NCBI GenBank assembly: GCA_009773055.1
Contig: WOUW01000008.1
Coordinates: forward strand, 97,057-133,264
Reading direction: 5' to 3'
Source: Paracoccaceae bacterium
GTDB taxonomy: Bacteria > Pseudomonadota > Alphaproteobacteria > Rhodobacterales > Rhodobacteraceae
Length of the DNA stretch: 36,208 bases
The notes under the pieces were generated by a model, which was not told the origin of the DNA, did not search any database, and saw nothing but the letters and a program-made list of their open reading frames with translations. The position numbers and the translations under genes are program-made. Positions 16,059 to 25,443 of the stretch are shown piece by piece; the stretch's first letter is position 1; every line of letters begins with the position of its first letter.

Positions 16059-17582
16059 GTGGCGGCACAGGATCAGACGGCAGCCCAAGCGCTTGGGTCG
16101 GCACCGGGGTTGGCGGACGCCGCCCTGTCGCGGCGCGAGGTGACGTTGCGGGCGCAGTTGGCCGCCCTGCAGGCCGAATGCGAGGCAACCTTCCAGCGTA
16201 TGCGAGCCCTATCGCCTGCCGAGGCCGAAGCGACACGCGGCGAACTGGCGGGACTGCACCAGTCCATCGGGGAAATCGTCCGGCGGCTGGCCTATCTGCC
16301 GTGGGAGGCCACGGGACCCGAAGCCGAGCTGACCCAGATCCTGACCGAGGCCGCAGCCACCTCTGGCCTTGTGGGGCTTGGGCGGCTGACCGATGCCAAG
16401 GCGGCGCTTGCCGCCGTGGACCTTGGCCCGGCGGGTGACGTCTTCGCCGAGCTGCAGGCGATGAACGCGGGGCCCGCGGATCGGACCGCGCGGCTGGCCT
16501 TCGCACAAGGGTTGATCGCCGAAGCGTCGATGCGCTGGCCGGATGCGGCGCGGCACTATGCGCTTGCGGCGCGGCTGGACCCCGACCTGCGGTCGTTGCA
16601 GAAAGCCCGCGCGCTGGCCTGCCAGACCGGCGATCTGACGACGGCGTTCCGGCTGGGCACGGGGCTTATGGTGCTGGCCGAAACCTCGGGGACGCCCGAG
16701 GACCGGGCGATAGCGATGGCCGAACACGCGCTGACACTCGAGGCACAGGACCGTCCCGGCGAAGCGGAAGGGGTCCTGCGCAAGGCCGTTCAGACCGGTC
16801 GGGCCAAGGCCGGGCCGCCCAGCCCGGATCATGCACAGCATCTGGCGCAACTGGCCCGGGTCCTGGAAGCGCAGGATCGCCTGAGCGATGCCGAGGCTGC
16901 GCTGAGAAAGGCGCTTGAAGTGACCCGGACGACGCTTGGCGAGGGGCATCCGGACTATGCGGGACGGCTGAACGCGCTGGCGGTCATCCTTGTGGCGCAA
17001 GACCGCGACAGCGAGGCCGAGCCCTTGCAGCACAAGGCGCTTGAGCTGGCGCGGGGGCTGGCCGGGGGCGCACATCCGGTGGTGATCGACTGCCTGACGG
17101 GCTTGGCGCAACTGGCCGAAAAGCTGGGGCGGCTTCCCGTTGCAGAGGAATTGCACCGCCAGGCCCTGACACTGGACCTGCAGCTTACGGGCCGGACGCA
17201 TCCCGACTACGCGGCGCGACTTTGTGCGCTGGCGGAAGTCGTGCGGTCCATGCGGCGGATGCCCGAGGCCGAGTCCCTCTTTCGGCAGGCGCTGGAGATC
17301 GACCGTGCGACCATCGGCGAAGCGCATCGCGACTATGGCGTCGGGCTGAACAACCTGGCCGGAGTGGTCGAGGTGCAGGGCCGTCCGGACGAGGCCGAGC
17401 AGCTTTATGCGGCGGCTCTGGCGATCTTCCGCGCAACGCTGGGTGATCTGCACCCTGCCACGCAAAAGGTGACGAAGAACTTCCGCGCGCTGATCCTGGC
17501 GCAGCTGCCGCACTCGGTTCACCGCCCGGGGGTAGAGGCTTTGTGGGACCTTGGCCAGCGCGACCTGCCGGGACTTGCCTAG
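16059..17582 (+). CDS. tetratricopeptide-repeat protein (kinesin-light-chain-like TPRs)
   Basis: The 507-residue protein has an Ala-rich helical N-terminus and, from about residue 230, five or so tandem repeats of about 42 residues of the TPR_10/TPR_12 type. Recurrent elements are AEALLRKALE.R...G..HPDYA..LN.LA.....QDR..EAE. The repeats probably form a protein-binding superhelix; no catalytic domain, signal peptide or membrane helix is seen. The start is GTG 16059, preceded by GGTAGGAC. Partner unknown; its position before murD is no proof of a wall-related role. Confidence 0.75.
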   Translation: MAAQDQTAAQALGSAPGLADAALSRREVTLRAQLAALQAECEATFQRMRALSPAEAEATRGELAGLHQSIGEIVRRLAYLPWEATGPEAELTQILTEAAATSGLVGLGRLTDAKAALAAVDLGPAGDVFAELQAMNAGPADRTARLAFAQGLIAEASMRWPDAARHYALAARLDPDLRSLQKARALACQTGDLTTAFRLGTGLMVLAETSGTPEDRAIAMAEHALTLEAQDRPGEAEGVLRKAVQTGRAKAGPPSPDHAQHLAQLARVLEAQDRLSDAEAALRKALEVTRTTLGEGHPDYAGRLNALAVILVAQDRDSEAEPLQHKALELARGLAGGAHPVVIDCLTGLAQLAEKLGRLPVAEELHRQALTLDLQLTGRTHPDYAARLCALAEVVRSMRRMPEAESLFRQALEIDRATIGEAHRDYGVGLNNLAGVVEVQGRPDEAEQLYAAALAIFRATLGDLHPATQKVTKNFRALILAQLPHSVHRPGVEALWDLGQRDLPGLA

Positions 17583-17745
17583 CCGCGCTGGCGGCATAAG
17601 CGCATTGAACACCGGCTTCCGGTGCAATCGCGACCTGCCTGCCCCGGCCCAATAGACAAGCCGAAGCCGTCGGGGGCCCCGACACCCCTTTCCCTTGTGC
17701 GCGCCCTGACCTATCCCTGACGCAACATTGAGAAAGGGGAAAACG

Positions 17746-19146
17746 ATGATCCCGGTGAAGGGCTACAAGGGGCAGCGGGTCGCGGTGCTGGGGCTGGGAC
17801 GGTCAGGCCTTGCCACGGCCGATGCGCTGCGGGCCGGAGGGGCGGAGCCTGTTCTTTGGGACGACAGCCCGGAAGCACGTGCCAAGGCCGAGGCTGCGGG
17901 GCATGCGCTGACCGACCTGACACGGCACTCGGGGCTGGAGGGAGTGGCCTGCCTTGTGACCTCGCCCGGTATCCCGCATCTTTACCCCGCGCCGCACCCG
18001 GTAATCGCCCGAGCTTTGGAGGCGGGCATTCCCGTCGACAACGACATCGGGCTTTTCTTCCAGAGCGCTGCCTCGGACGAATGGGCCGAGATGGAGACCC
18101 CGCCCAAGGTGGTGGCCGTGACCGGGTCGAACGGGAAATCGACCACGACCGCGCTGATCCATCACATCCTGATCGAGGCGGGTCGCCCAAGCCAGATGGC
18201 CGGGAACATCGGCACCGGGGTTCTGTCCATCGAGCCGCCACAGGATGGCGAAGTGGTGGTGCTGGAACTTTCGTCCTACCAGACGGAGCTTGCCCGGGCA
18301 CTCACGCCGGATGTGGCGGTCTTCACCAACCTTTCGCCCGACCATTTGGACCGGCATGGCGGCATGGGCGGCTATTTCGCGGCCAAGGCACGGCTTTTCA
18401 CGCTGGGGGGCCCGGACCGGGCTGTGGTGGGCGTCGACGAGGTCGAAGGGCGGTTCCTTGCGGGCGCGCTGGCGCAAGGCGCACAGGACGACCGGGTGAT
18501 CCGGGTGTCCTCGGGGCAGAAGCTGGAAGGCTTTGGCTGGTCGGTCTTTGCCCGGAAGGGGTTCCTTGCGGAATGGCGCAAGGGCCGGCAGGTGGCCTCG
18601 ATCGACCTGCGCGACATCAAGGGCCTGCCGGGCGCGCACAACCACCAGAACGCCTGCGCAGCCTATGCGGCCTGCCGGTCGCTGGGGCTGGCGCCAAAGC
18701 TGATCGAGGGGGCGCTGCATTCCTTCGCGGGGCTGCCGCACCGGAGCCAGCTGGTGGGCGAACGCGCCGGGGTGCGGTTCGTGAACGATTCCAAGGCGAC
18801 GAATGTGGATTCGGCGGCGAAGGCGTTGCAGGCCTTTCCGAAGATCCGCTGGATTGCGGGGGGGATGGGCAAGGACGGCGGGATTGCCGCACTGAAGCCG
18901 ATGCTGGGGTCGGTGGTGAAGGCCTATCTGATCGGCCATTCGGCGCGGGACTTTGCTTTGCAGATCGGCGAAACGCCACACGAGATCTGCGAAACGATGG
19001 CGCGGGCGGTGGCGCGGGCGGCGGAAGAGGCTCTGGCGGGGGAGGTTGTGCTGCTGGCCCCGGCGGCCGCCAGCTTTGACCAGTATCCGAACTTTGAAAA
19101 GCGGGGCGAGGATTTTACCGCGCAAGTGAAGGCGCTGATCGGCTGA
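17746..19146 (+). CDS. murD: UDP-MurNAc-L-Ala:D-Glu ligase MurD
   Basis: The 466-residue Mur ligase adds D-glutamate to UDP-MurNAc-L-Ala. It has the N-terminal Rossmann motif [13 protein letters not shown] (12-24), the P-loop GSNGKST (127-133), [16 protein letters not shown], and NDSKATN in the C-terminal domain. ATG 17746 follows AAAGGGGA by 5 nt. The gene is intact. Unusually, it is cut off from mraY by three genes and is not followed by ftsW, which normally comes next in this order. Confidence 0.95.
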   Translation: MIPVKGYKGQRVAVLGLGRSGLATADALRAGGAEPVLWDDSPEARAKAEAAGHALTDLTRHSGLEGVACLVTSPGIPHLYPAPHPVIARALEAGIPVDNDIGLFFQSAASDEWAEMETPPKVVAVTGSNGKSTTTALIHHILIEAGRPSQMAGNIGTGVLSIEPPQDGEVVVLELSSYQTELARALTPDVAVFTNLSPDHLDRHGGMGGYFAAKARLFTLGGPDRAVVGVDEVEGRFLAGALAQGAQDDRVIRVSSGQKLEGFGWSVFARKGFLAEWRKGRQVASIDLRDIKGLPGAHNHQNACAAYAACRSLGLAPKLIEGALHSFAGLPHRSQLVGERAGVRFVNDSKATNVDSAAKALQAFPKIRWIAGGMGKDGGIAALKPMLGSVVKAYLIGHSARDFALQIGETPHEICETMARAVARAAEEALAGEVVLLAPAAASFDQYPNFEKRGEDFTAQVKALIG

Positions 19147-19218
19147 CGGCTGCGCGGGTCGGGTCGGGTTTCAAAAGGAGCGCTGACGCGCACGTCTTTT
19201 GTCTCGTCGTCGGGGCTT

Positions 19219-19240
19219 GCGCCCTCCTCCTCGGGGGCGC
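19219..19240 (+). repeat. isolated hairpin with a CCTCCTCC loop downstream of murD
   Basis: A 6-bp stem (19219-19224 with 19235-19240) displays the loop TCCTCCTCGG on the plus strand, recalling the loops of the array at 611-1179. It is followed by GCGCGGGAGTATTTGGG, which has the look of a dispersed intergenic element; I found no second copy in the window. It may be a stray cuckoo-like hairpin or a chance GC-rich structure. Confidence 0.3.
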
Positions 19241-19273
19241 GCCGCGCGGGAGTATTTGGGAATGGGCAAATCA

Positions 19274-19297
19274 GGGCGGGAGAGCGATGTCCCGCCC
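19274..19297. terminator. hairpin between convergent murD and thuB
   Basis: An 8-bp stem, GGGCGGGA (19274-19281) with TCCCGCCC (19290-19297), has an 8-nt loop. T-rich tracts are short on both sides (GTTTGTGT on plus, TGATTTG on minus). It may end the thu transcript, the murD transcript or both. Confidence 0.5.
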
Positions 19298-19305
19298 CGT
19301 TTGTG

Positions 19306-20361
19306 TCAGACGGCCAGCAGTTTGCCCTCTTGGCCGGCGGAAGCCTCGGCCTTGTCCAGAAGGACCTGCAGCGCGGCGCCGCGGGCGAAGTCGGGGTCAG
19401 CGGGGCCTTCGCCCCGAATCGCGGCGATGAAGCGCTGGTAGACGGTGGGGACGGCGGGGCAGTCGACGTCATGCCAGGTGCCACTGTTGATGTCGTCGCC
19501 AAGGCAGGCGCGGAGGTGGCTTTCGGCTTTCTCGAATCTCACTTCCAGACCGCCAGTCATCCCGTAAAGCCGCAGGCGGAGGTCGTTGAGGTGCCCGGTG
19601 GCAAAGCGGGTGGCCGCCACGGTTCCCAGCGCGCCGTTGGACAGGCGGACCTGCATCGTAGCGCTGTCGTTGGCGTCCAGCACATACTCGCCGATCTGCC
19701 CACCGGGTGCCTTGTCGAAGGTCTGCAGGAGGCAGGAGATTTGCGTGGCGTCCATGCCCGCGATGAAGGTCGCGAAGTCGAGGATGTGGATGCCGACGTC
19801 GCCCAGAACGCCCTTAGACCCGTGCTTTGAGGACAAGCGCCAGAGCCACTGCGGCTCCTTGTCCCAGTGCCCCCAGGCGGGTTGGGTCAGCCAGCTTTGC
19901 AGGTAGGAGGCCTCGAAATGCCGGATCGTGCCGATGGCGCCGTCGCGGACCATCTGCGCAGCTTTCTGCAGGGCGGGCACGTTGCGGTAGGTCAGGTTGA
20001 CCATGTTCACGACGCCCGCCTTCGCGGCAGCCGCAGCCATTTCGGTCGCGTGGGCGGCGTTGGTGGCGAGGGGTTTTTCGCACAGGACATGCTTGCCTGC
20101 GGCCAAGAAGGGCAGGGTCGTGACGTAATGCGCCGCGTCGGGGGTGACGTTGGTCACCGCGTCGAACTCACCCCAGGCGATGGCGTCCTGAACGGAGGCA
20201 AAGCCGTGCGGGATGTGGTGGGTCGCCTGGAACGTCGCCAGTTGTTCGGCGCGGGTGTCGATCCCGGCGACGACGGTGACGCCGGGGATCGCGGCAAAGC
20301 TTTCGGCATGGTTCTTCGCCATGCCGCCGGTGCCAAGGATCAGGATGCGGACGGGTTGCAT
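19306..20361 (-). CDS. thuB: Gfo/Idh/MocA-family oxidoreductase, ThuB-like
   Basis: The 351-residue NAD(P)-dependent oxidoreductase has the Rossmann motif GTGGMAKNH (10-18) and the family signature CEKPLAT (94-100). A C-terminal Gfo/Idh domain follows. In Sinorhizobium the gene order thuEFGKAB is established for trehalose/maltitol uptake and catabolism, and ThuB acts with ThuA through 3-keto-sugar intermediates. The same order is present here, which is the main reason for the name. The start shares one base with the thuA stop (TGATG). Confidence 0.8.
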   Translation of the reverse strand: MQPVRILILGTGGMAKNHAESFAAIPGVTVVAGIDTRAEQLATFQATHHIPHGFASVQDAIAWGEFDAVTNVTPDAAHYVTTLPFLAAGKHVLCEKPLATNAAHATEMAAAAAKAGVVNMVNLTYRNVPALQKAAQMVRDGAIGTIRHFEASYLQSWLTQPAWGHWDKEPQWLWRLSSKHGSKGVLGDVGIHILDFATFIAGMDATQISCLLQTFDKAPGGQIGEYVLDANDSATMQVRLSNGALGTVAATRFATGHLNDLRLRLYGMTGGLEVRFEKAESHLRACLGDDINSGTWHDVDCPAVPTVYQRFIAAIRGEGPADPDFARGAALQVLLDKAEASAGQEGKLLAV

Positions 20362-21146
20362 CAGCGGAACCCCGCCTCGCCGTCGTGGTGCAGGCGGGGG
20401 CCGCGTTCTTCCAGAGGTTCCAGCGTCTTGCCGATGGGGGTGTTCGGGGCGTCGGTGGGTTTGGCCAGTCGCGCCACGGGGTTGAAGGCCCAGCGGACGC
20501 CGTTGCAGATCACTTTCTGCACCATCGGCTGGTGGTATGTCGGGTAGGTCTCGTGCCCCGGACGGAAGTAGAAGATGTTGCCCGCACCACGGCGGTAGGT
20601 CAGGCCGGAGCGGAACACCTCGCCACCCTGGAACCAGCTGACGAAGACGGTTTCCAGCGGTTCGGGGACGCCGAAGGGCTCGCCATACATCTCTTCGTAT
20701 TCGATCTCGAAGTGATCGGGGATGTCGCGGGCGATGGGGTGCTGGCGCGAGGTGACCCAGAGGCGCTCACGTTCGCCGGCTTCGCGCCAGGAAAGGTTGC
20801 AGGGCGCGCCCATCAGGCGTTTGAAGGGCTTGGAGAAGTGGGCGGAGTGCAGGAAGATCACGCCCATGCCGGACCAGACGGCCTCGGCCACGCGCTCGAC
20901 AATCTTGTCGTCAACATCGCCGTGGGCGGCGTGGCCCCACCAGATCAGGACGTCAGTTTCCTTGAGCTTGGCTTCAGTCATGCCATGCTCTTTGTCCTGC
21001 AGGGTGACGGTCGAGGCGGTGATGCCCTCTTCCTTGTTCAGGAACTCGGCAATCGTGCCGTGCATGGTCTTGGGGTAGACCTCGGCCACGACTTTGTTCT
21101 TCTGTTCATGGACATTCTCGCCCCAGACGGTGACGCGGATGGTCAT
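20361..21146 (-). CDS. thuA: ThuA-like domain protein, trehalose utilization
   Basis: The 261-residue protein has the ThuA pattern: VTVWGENVHEQ at the N-terminus, VLIWWGHAAHGDV (66-78) and GVIFLHSAHFSKPF. ThuA proteins have a class I glutamine-amidotransferase-like fold and are needed for trehalose breakdown together with ThuB. AAGGAGA lies just before the ATG. It is the fifth gene of the thu operon, 60 nt after thuK. Confidence 0.85.
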   Translation of the reverse strand: MTIRVTVWGENVHEQKNKVVAEVYPKTMHGTIAEFLNKEEGITASTVTLQDKEHGMTEAKLKETDVLIWWGHAAHGDVDDKIVERVAEAVWSGMGVIFLHSAHFSKPFKRLMGAPCNLSWREAGERERLWVTSRQHPIARDIPDHFEIEYEEMYGEPFGVPEPLETVFVSWFQGGEVFRSGLTYRRGAGNIFYFRPGHETYPTYHQPMVQKVICNGVRWAFNPVARLAKPTDAPNTPIGKTLEPLEERGPRLHHDGEAGFR

Positions 21147-21205
21147 GGATAGTCTCCTTCAAATGGATGCGCGCCCAGGGGGTGCCCGGGCGCGCGGGGT
21201 AGGGG

Positions 21206-22207
<1,002 letters not shown>

Positions 22208-22211
22208 GATG

Positions 22212-22981
22212 TCAGCCCTTCACGCCGCCCGCGGTCAGACCCGCGACGATCTTGCGTTGGAAAATGAGGACGAGGATGATCAGCGGGACGGTCACGATGA
22301 CGCTTGCCGCCATGATCGGACCCCACGGGATTTCCTGCTGGCTTGCGCCGGACAGAAGCCCGATGGCCACTGGCACCGTCCGGGTCGTCTCGGAGGAGGT
22401 GAAAGTCAGGGCAAACAGGAATTCGTTCCAGGCACCGATGAAGGCCAGAAGGCCAGTCGTCACCAAGGCGGGCCACAGAAGCGGCAGGAACACCTGGGTG
22501 ATGATGATCCAGGGGGTTGCGCCGTCGACGATGGCGGCCTCCTCGATCTCGACGGGCAAGTCGCGCATGAAGGTTGTCAGCACCCAGACCGTGAAGGGCA
22601 GGGTGAAGATCACATAGGACATGATCATCGCGTAAGGCGTGTTGAAGATCCCCAGAAAGCGGACAAGCTCGAACAGGCCCGCAAGGACGGCGATCTGCGG
22701 AAACATCGACACCGCAAGGATCATCATCAAAAGAAGGCCCCGCCCGCGGAACCGCACCCGTGCAAGCGCATAGGAGGCGGTGACGGCCAGGAACAGCGCG
22801 AAGACGACGGTGGTCGTCGCGATGAAGATCGAGTTGCCGATCGAGCGCACGAAGTTCCGCCCGCCCAGGACGGATTCGTAGTTGCCCCAGTTGAAGGCCT
22901 TGGGCCAGTAGTTGACCTTGAAGAGCTCGGTCCCCGTCGCGAAAGAGGTGACGATCGCATAGGAAGTTTCTGCGCGGTCAT
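22212..22981 (-). CDS. thuG: sugar ABC permease (ThuG/MalG type), frame broken at 5' end
   Basis: This CUT1-class permease has the EAA loop [21 protein letters not shown] and ends GLTAGGVKG. The natural start is ATG 22981, overlapping the thuF stop (ATGA), giving MTAQK. That frame then fails. Another frame picks up at about 22964-22970 with [21 protein letters not shown], the block that follows transmembrane helix 1 in relatives. So about 20-25 residues, all of helix 1, are missing together with a frame change. As written the permease would lack its first helix and have no proper start, and would probably not work. Confidence 0.85.
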
Positions 22982-23928
22982 TTCTGGCCCTCCCCGGAAA
23001 GGTCAACCTTGCCCAGCCAGATGTAGAGGCTGACGAAGATCGCGATGATCGCGAAAAGCAGCGTCGACTGCGCCGCGCCGTAGGCGAACTTGTCGAAGTC
23101 GATCATGTTTTCCCGGCTGATCACCGACATGATCTTGGTGGCGGCGCTGTTGGGCGTCAGCACGTATACCAGGTCGAAGATACGCAGCGCGTCCAGCATC
23201 CGGAAGATGATCGCGACGGCCAGCGCCGGGCGGATCAAGGGCAGGGTGATCTTGAAGAACACCTTGACCGGGTTGACGCCATCCAGCTTCGCGGCCTCGT
23301 AGATATCACGCGGGACCATCTGCAAGCCGGCCAGGATCAGCAGCGCCATGAAGGGCGTGGTCTTCCAGATGTCGACCATGAGAACGGCATACATCGCGGT
23401 GTCGACCGACGCGGTCCAGGCGATCTTCTGGCCGATCAGGCCAAGGTTCAGCATGATGTCGTTGATGATCCCGAACTGGTCGTTCAGCATCCAGGCCCAC
23501 ATCTTCGCCGAAACGATGGTCGGGATCGCCCAGGGGATCAGAATGGCCGCGCGCACAAGGCCTCGGCCCTTGAACTCGGCGTTTAGGACGAGGGCGACAA
23601 TCAGGCCCAGCAGGGTCTCGAAGAAGACCGAGACGAAGGCGAAGCGCACCGTGTTCCAGACCGCGTTCCACCAGGCCGGGTCGACCAGCGTGCCGCGATA
23701 GATTACCCGCCCGCTTTCCAGCGTTCGGATCGAGAGATAGTTGTCGAAACCGATCCACTCACCACCGTAAAGGTCGGACAGAAGTGTGTTGGTCAGCGAA
23801 AACCAGATCGTGCGCAAAAGCGGCCAGGCGGCCACGCAGAACAGTGCCGCAAGCATCGGCGCAAGAAACCAGAAGGCCGCGCGTTGCCGTTGTTGCGAGA
23901 GGCTGAGCCCCCCGTCATTTGTTGCCAT
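22978..23928 (-). CDS. thuF: sugar ABC permease (ThuF/MalF type)
   Basis: The 316-residue permease has about six membrane helices, starting with AAFWFLAPMLAALFCVAAWPLL (about 17-38), and the EAA loop YEAAKLDGVNPVKVFFKITLP. It is complete and forms the inner-membrane channel with ThuG. It starts 105 nt after thuE; the gap contains a strong intrinsic terminator, so transcription into thuF is probably reduced. Confidence 0.9.
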   Translation of the reverse strand: MATNDGGLSLSQQRQRAAFWFLAPMLAALFCVAAWPLLRTIWFSLTNTLLSDLYGGEWIGFDNYLSIRTLESGRVIYRGTLVDPAWWNAVWNTVRFAFVSVFFETLLGLIVALVLNAEFKGRGLVRAAILIPWAIPTIVSAKMWAWMLNDQFGIINDIMLNLGLIGQKIAWTASVDTAMYAVLMVDIWKTTPFMALLILAGLQMVPRDIYEAAKLDGVNPVKVFFKITLPLIRPALAVAIIFRMLDALRIFDLVYVLTPNSAATKIMSVISRENMIDFDKFAYGAAQSTLLFAIIAIFVSLYIWLGKVDLSGEGQK

Positions 23929-23968
23929 GATATCCTCCCCTGTCGGGTCCCCCTGCGGACCCGGTTAG

Positions 23969-24006
23969 AAAAGGCGGGCGGCTTGCCCTGAAGTAAGCCG
24001 CCCGCC
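23969..24006 (-). terminator. intrinsic terminator/attenuator between thuE and thuF
   Basis: On the minus strand a perfect 12-bp stem, GGCGGGCGGCTT (24006-23995) with its complement (23984-23973), has a 10-nt loop and is followed by TTTT. A second small hairpin (6-bp arms, 23945-23962) follows. Partial readthrough would give more binding protein than permease. Confidence 0.8.
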
Positions 24007-24033
24007 GCTGGGGTCAGTCAGCTCCGGGAGGAC

Positions 24034-25311
24034 TTACCAGCCCGACCCCTTGAGGTCCGTAAGCTCGACTTCGAGGAGTTCCAGATTTTCGGCAGCCGAG
24101 CCTTCGCCCGACAGCGTGCTGTGGACAGCCGACCAGAACTTCGCCGAAACCTCGTTGTACTTGCCCAGCGTCGGGGCTGATGGGCGCGGAACTGCGTTCA
24201 GGAACACATCTTTCCATTGCGGGATGATCGGCTGCGCGGCAGCGATGTCGGCGTCGTCGTAAAGCGCGATGATCGTTGGCAGGTTCGATTCCGCGATGGC
24301 GCGCTGCTTCTGCGCCTCAGGTCCGGCAAGATACATCGCCAGGCTGATCGCGGCGTCCTGCTTGGTCGAATACTTCGACACAGCCACGTTCCAGCCACCC
24401 AGCGTTGCCGCCGAAGTGTCGCCTTCCTTCCCGACCGGCAGGGTGGTCACGGCAAAGAGCCCCTTGACCGCCGAATCTTCGCCGTTGCCAAGGCCGTAAG
24501 CATAGGGCCAGTTGCGCATGAAGACGGCATTGCCGGTCTGCCAGACGCCACGGGCTTCTTCTTCCTGGTAGGCCAGAACCCCATCCGGGCTGATCGTGCC
24601 GACCCAGCCCTTGACCGTTTCAAGCGCTGCCACGGCATTTGCGTTGTTGACCGAGATCGTGCCATCGGGCTCGACGATCTGGCCGCCACCGAAGGACTTG
24701 ATCCATTCCAGCGCGTTGCAGGTCAGGCCCTCATAGGCGTTGCCCTGCCAGACGAAGCCCCAGAGATCGGCCTTGCCCTCGGCGCGCTCGGCGTCCTGGA
24801 TCATCTGCGCGGTTTCGGTCAGCTCGGCCCAGGTTTTCGGCGGGGTCTTGCCATACTTCTCCAGGAGGTCCTTGCGGTAGTAAAGCGCCGGGGCATCGGT
24901 GAAGATCGGCAGGGCGACAAGCTTGCCGTTCACGGTCTGCGACTGGATGATCGACGGAAAGTGGGTCGGCGCAAGGTCCTTGGCCACATCGGTCAGGTCG
25001 ACGAAGTGGTCGGCCAGCTGCGGTGCCCAGATCACGTCGGTCTGGTAAAGGTCGATGTCGGTGGCCCCGGCGGCAAGCCACAGGCGATACTGGCCGAACT
25101 GGTCGGTGGTCGAGGCAGGCATCGGCACCAGTGTCACGGTGTTGCCGGTCGCTTCTTCCCATGGCTTGACGAGCGTCTTGAAGTTCTCGACCGCGTTGCC
25201 GACGGCACCCGAGACGTAGAACAGTTCTTCTGCCGAAACAGGCGCGCCAAAGACAGCGAGCATAGCAGCAGTGGCGGTCGCGCGGAGTGCGCGGCCTTTG
25301 ATGATTTTCAT
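24034..25311 (-). CDS. thuE: periplasmic sugar-binding protein of the trehalose-type ABC importer
   Basis: The 425-residue family 1 solute-binding protein has a Sec signal peptide (MKIIKGRALRATATAAMLAV, cleaved probably after PVSA near residue 27). The mature start is EELFYVSGAVGNAVENF. ATG 25311 is preceded by GGAGG at 25319-25323, which decides this start over an upstream GTG-type codon. It is the first gene of thuEFGKAB, 64 nt after a LacI-type operator. Trehalose and related alpha-glucosides are the expected ligands by operon analogy. Confidence 0.85.
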   Translation of the reverse strand: MKIIKGRALRATATAAMLAVFGAPVSAEELFYVSGAVGNAVENFKTLVKPWEEATGNTVTLVPMPASTTDQFGQYRLWLAAGATDIDLYQTDVIWAPQLADHFVDLTDVAKDLAPTHFPSIIQSQTVNGKLVALPIFTDAPALYYRKDLLEKYGKTPPKTWAELTETAQMIQDAERAEGKADLWGFVWQGNAYEGLTCNALEWIKSFGGGQIVEPDGTISVNNANAVAALETVKGWVGTISPDGVLAYQEEEARGVWQTGNAVFMRNWPYAYGLGNGEDSAVKGLFAVTTLPVGKEGDTSAATLGGWNVAVSKYSTKQDAAISLAMYLAGPEAQKQRAIAESNLPTIIALYDDADIAAAQPIIPQWKDVFLNAVPRPSAPTLGKYNEVSAKFWSAVHSTLSGEGSAAENLELLEVELTDLKGSGW

Positions 25312-25374
25312 AAGCAATCCTCCCAAAGGCCGCCGGTGTGGCGTGCCATCTCCTGTTCAAAACGTCCGAAAAAA

Positions 25375-25390
25375 TCCGAAACGTTTCGGA
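25375..25390. promoter_or_regulatory. LacI-type operator upstream of thuE
   Basis: TCCGAAACGTTTCGGA is a perfect 16-bp palindrome with the central CG of LacI-family operators. It lies immediately downstream of the thuE -10 element. A near-identical palindrome lies before the regulator gene (26503-26518), which ties both to the local LacI-type protein. Confidence 0.8.
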
Positions 25391-25391
25391 A

Positions 25392-25420
25392 AAGATAGTC
25401 TCCAAAGCGCTTTCGGTCAA
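25392..25420 (-). promoter_or_regulatory. sigma70-type promoter of thuEFGKAB
   Basis: On the minus strand TTGACC (25415-25420) and TATCTT (25392-25397) are separated by exactly 17 bp. The spacer holds another CG-centred palindrome, AAAGCGCTTT (25404-25413), possibly a second operator for the same or another LacI-type protein. Confidence 0.7.
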
Positions 25421-25443
25421 CGATTCGATCTAGTTCGGCGCGG

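Noticed and set aside
17660-17700. Terminator after the TPR gene
   Set aside because: GTCGGGGGCCCCGAC is palindromic but is followed by CCCCTTTCCC with no real T-run; too weak to call.
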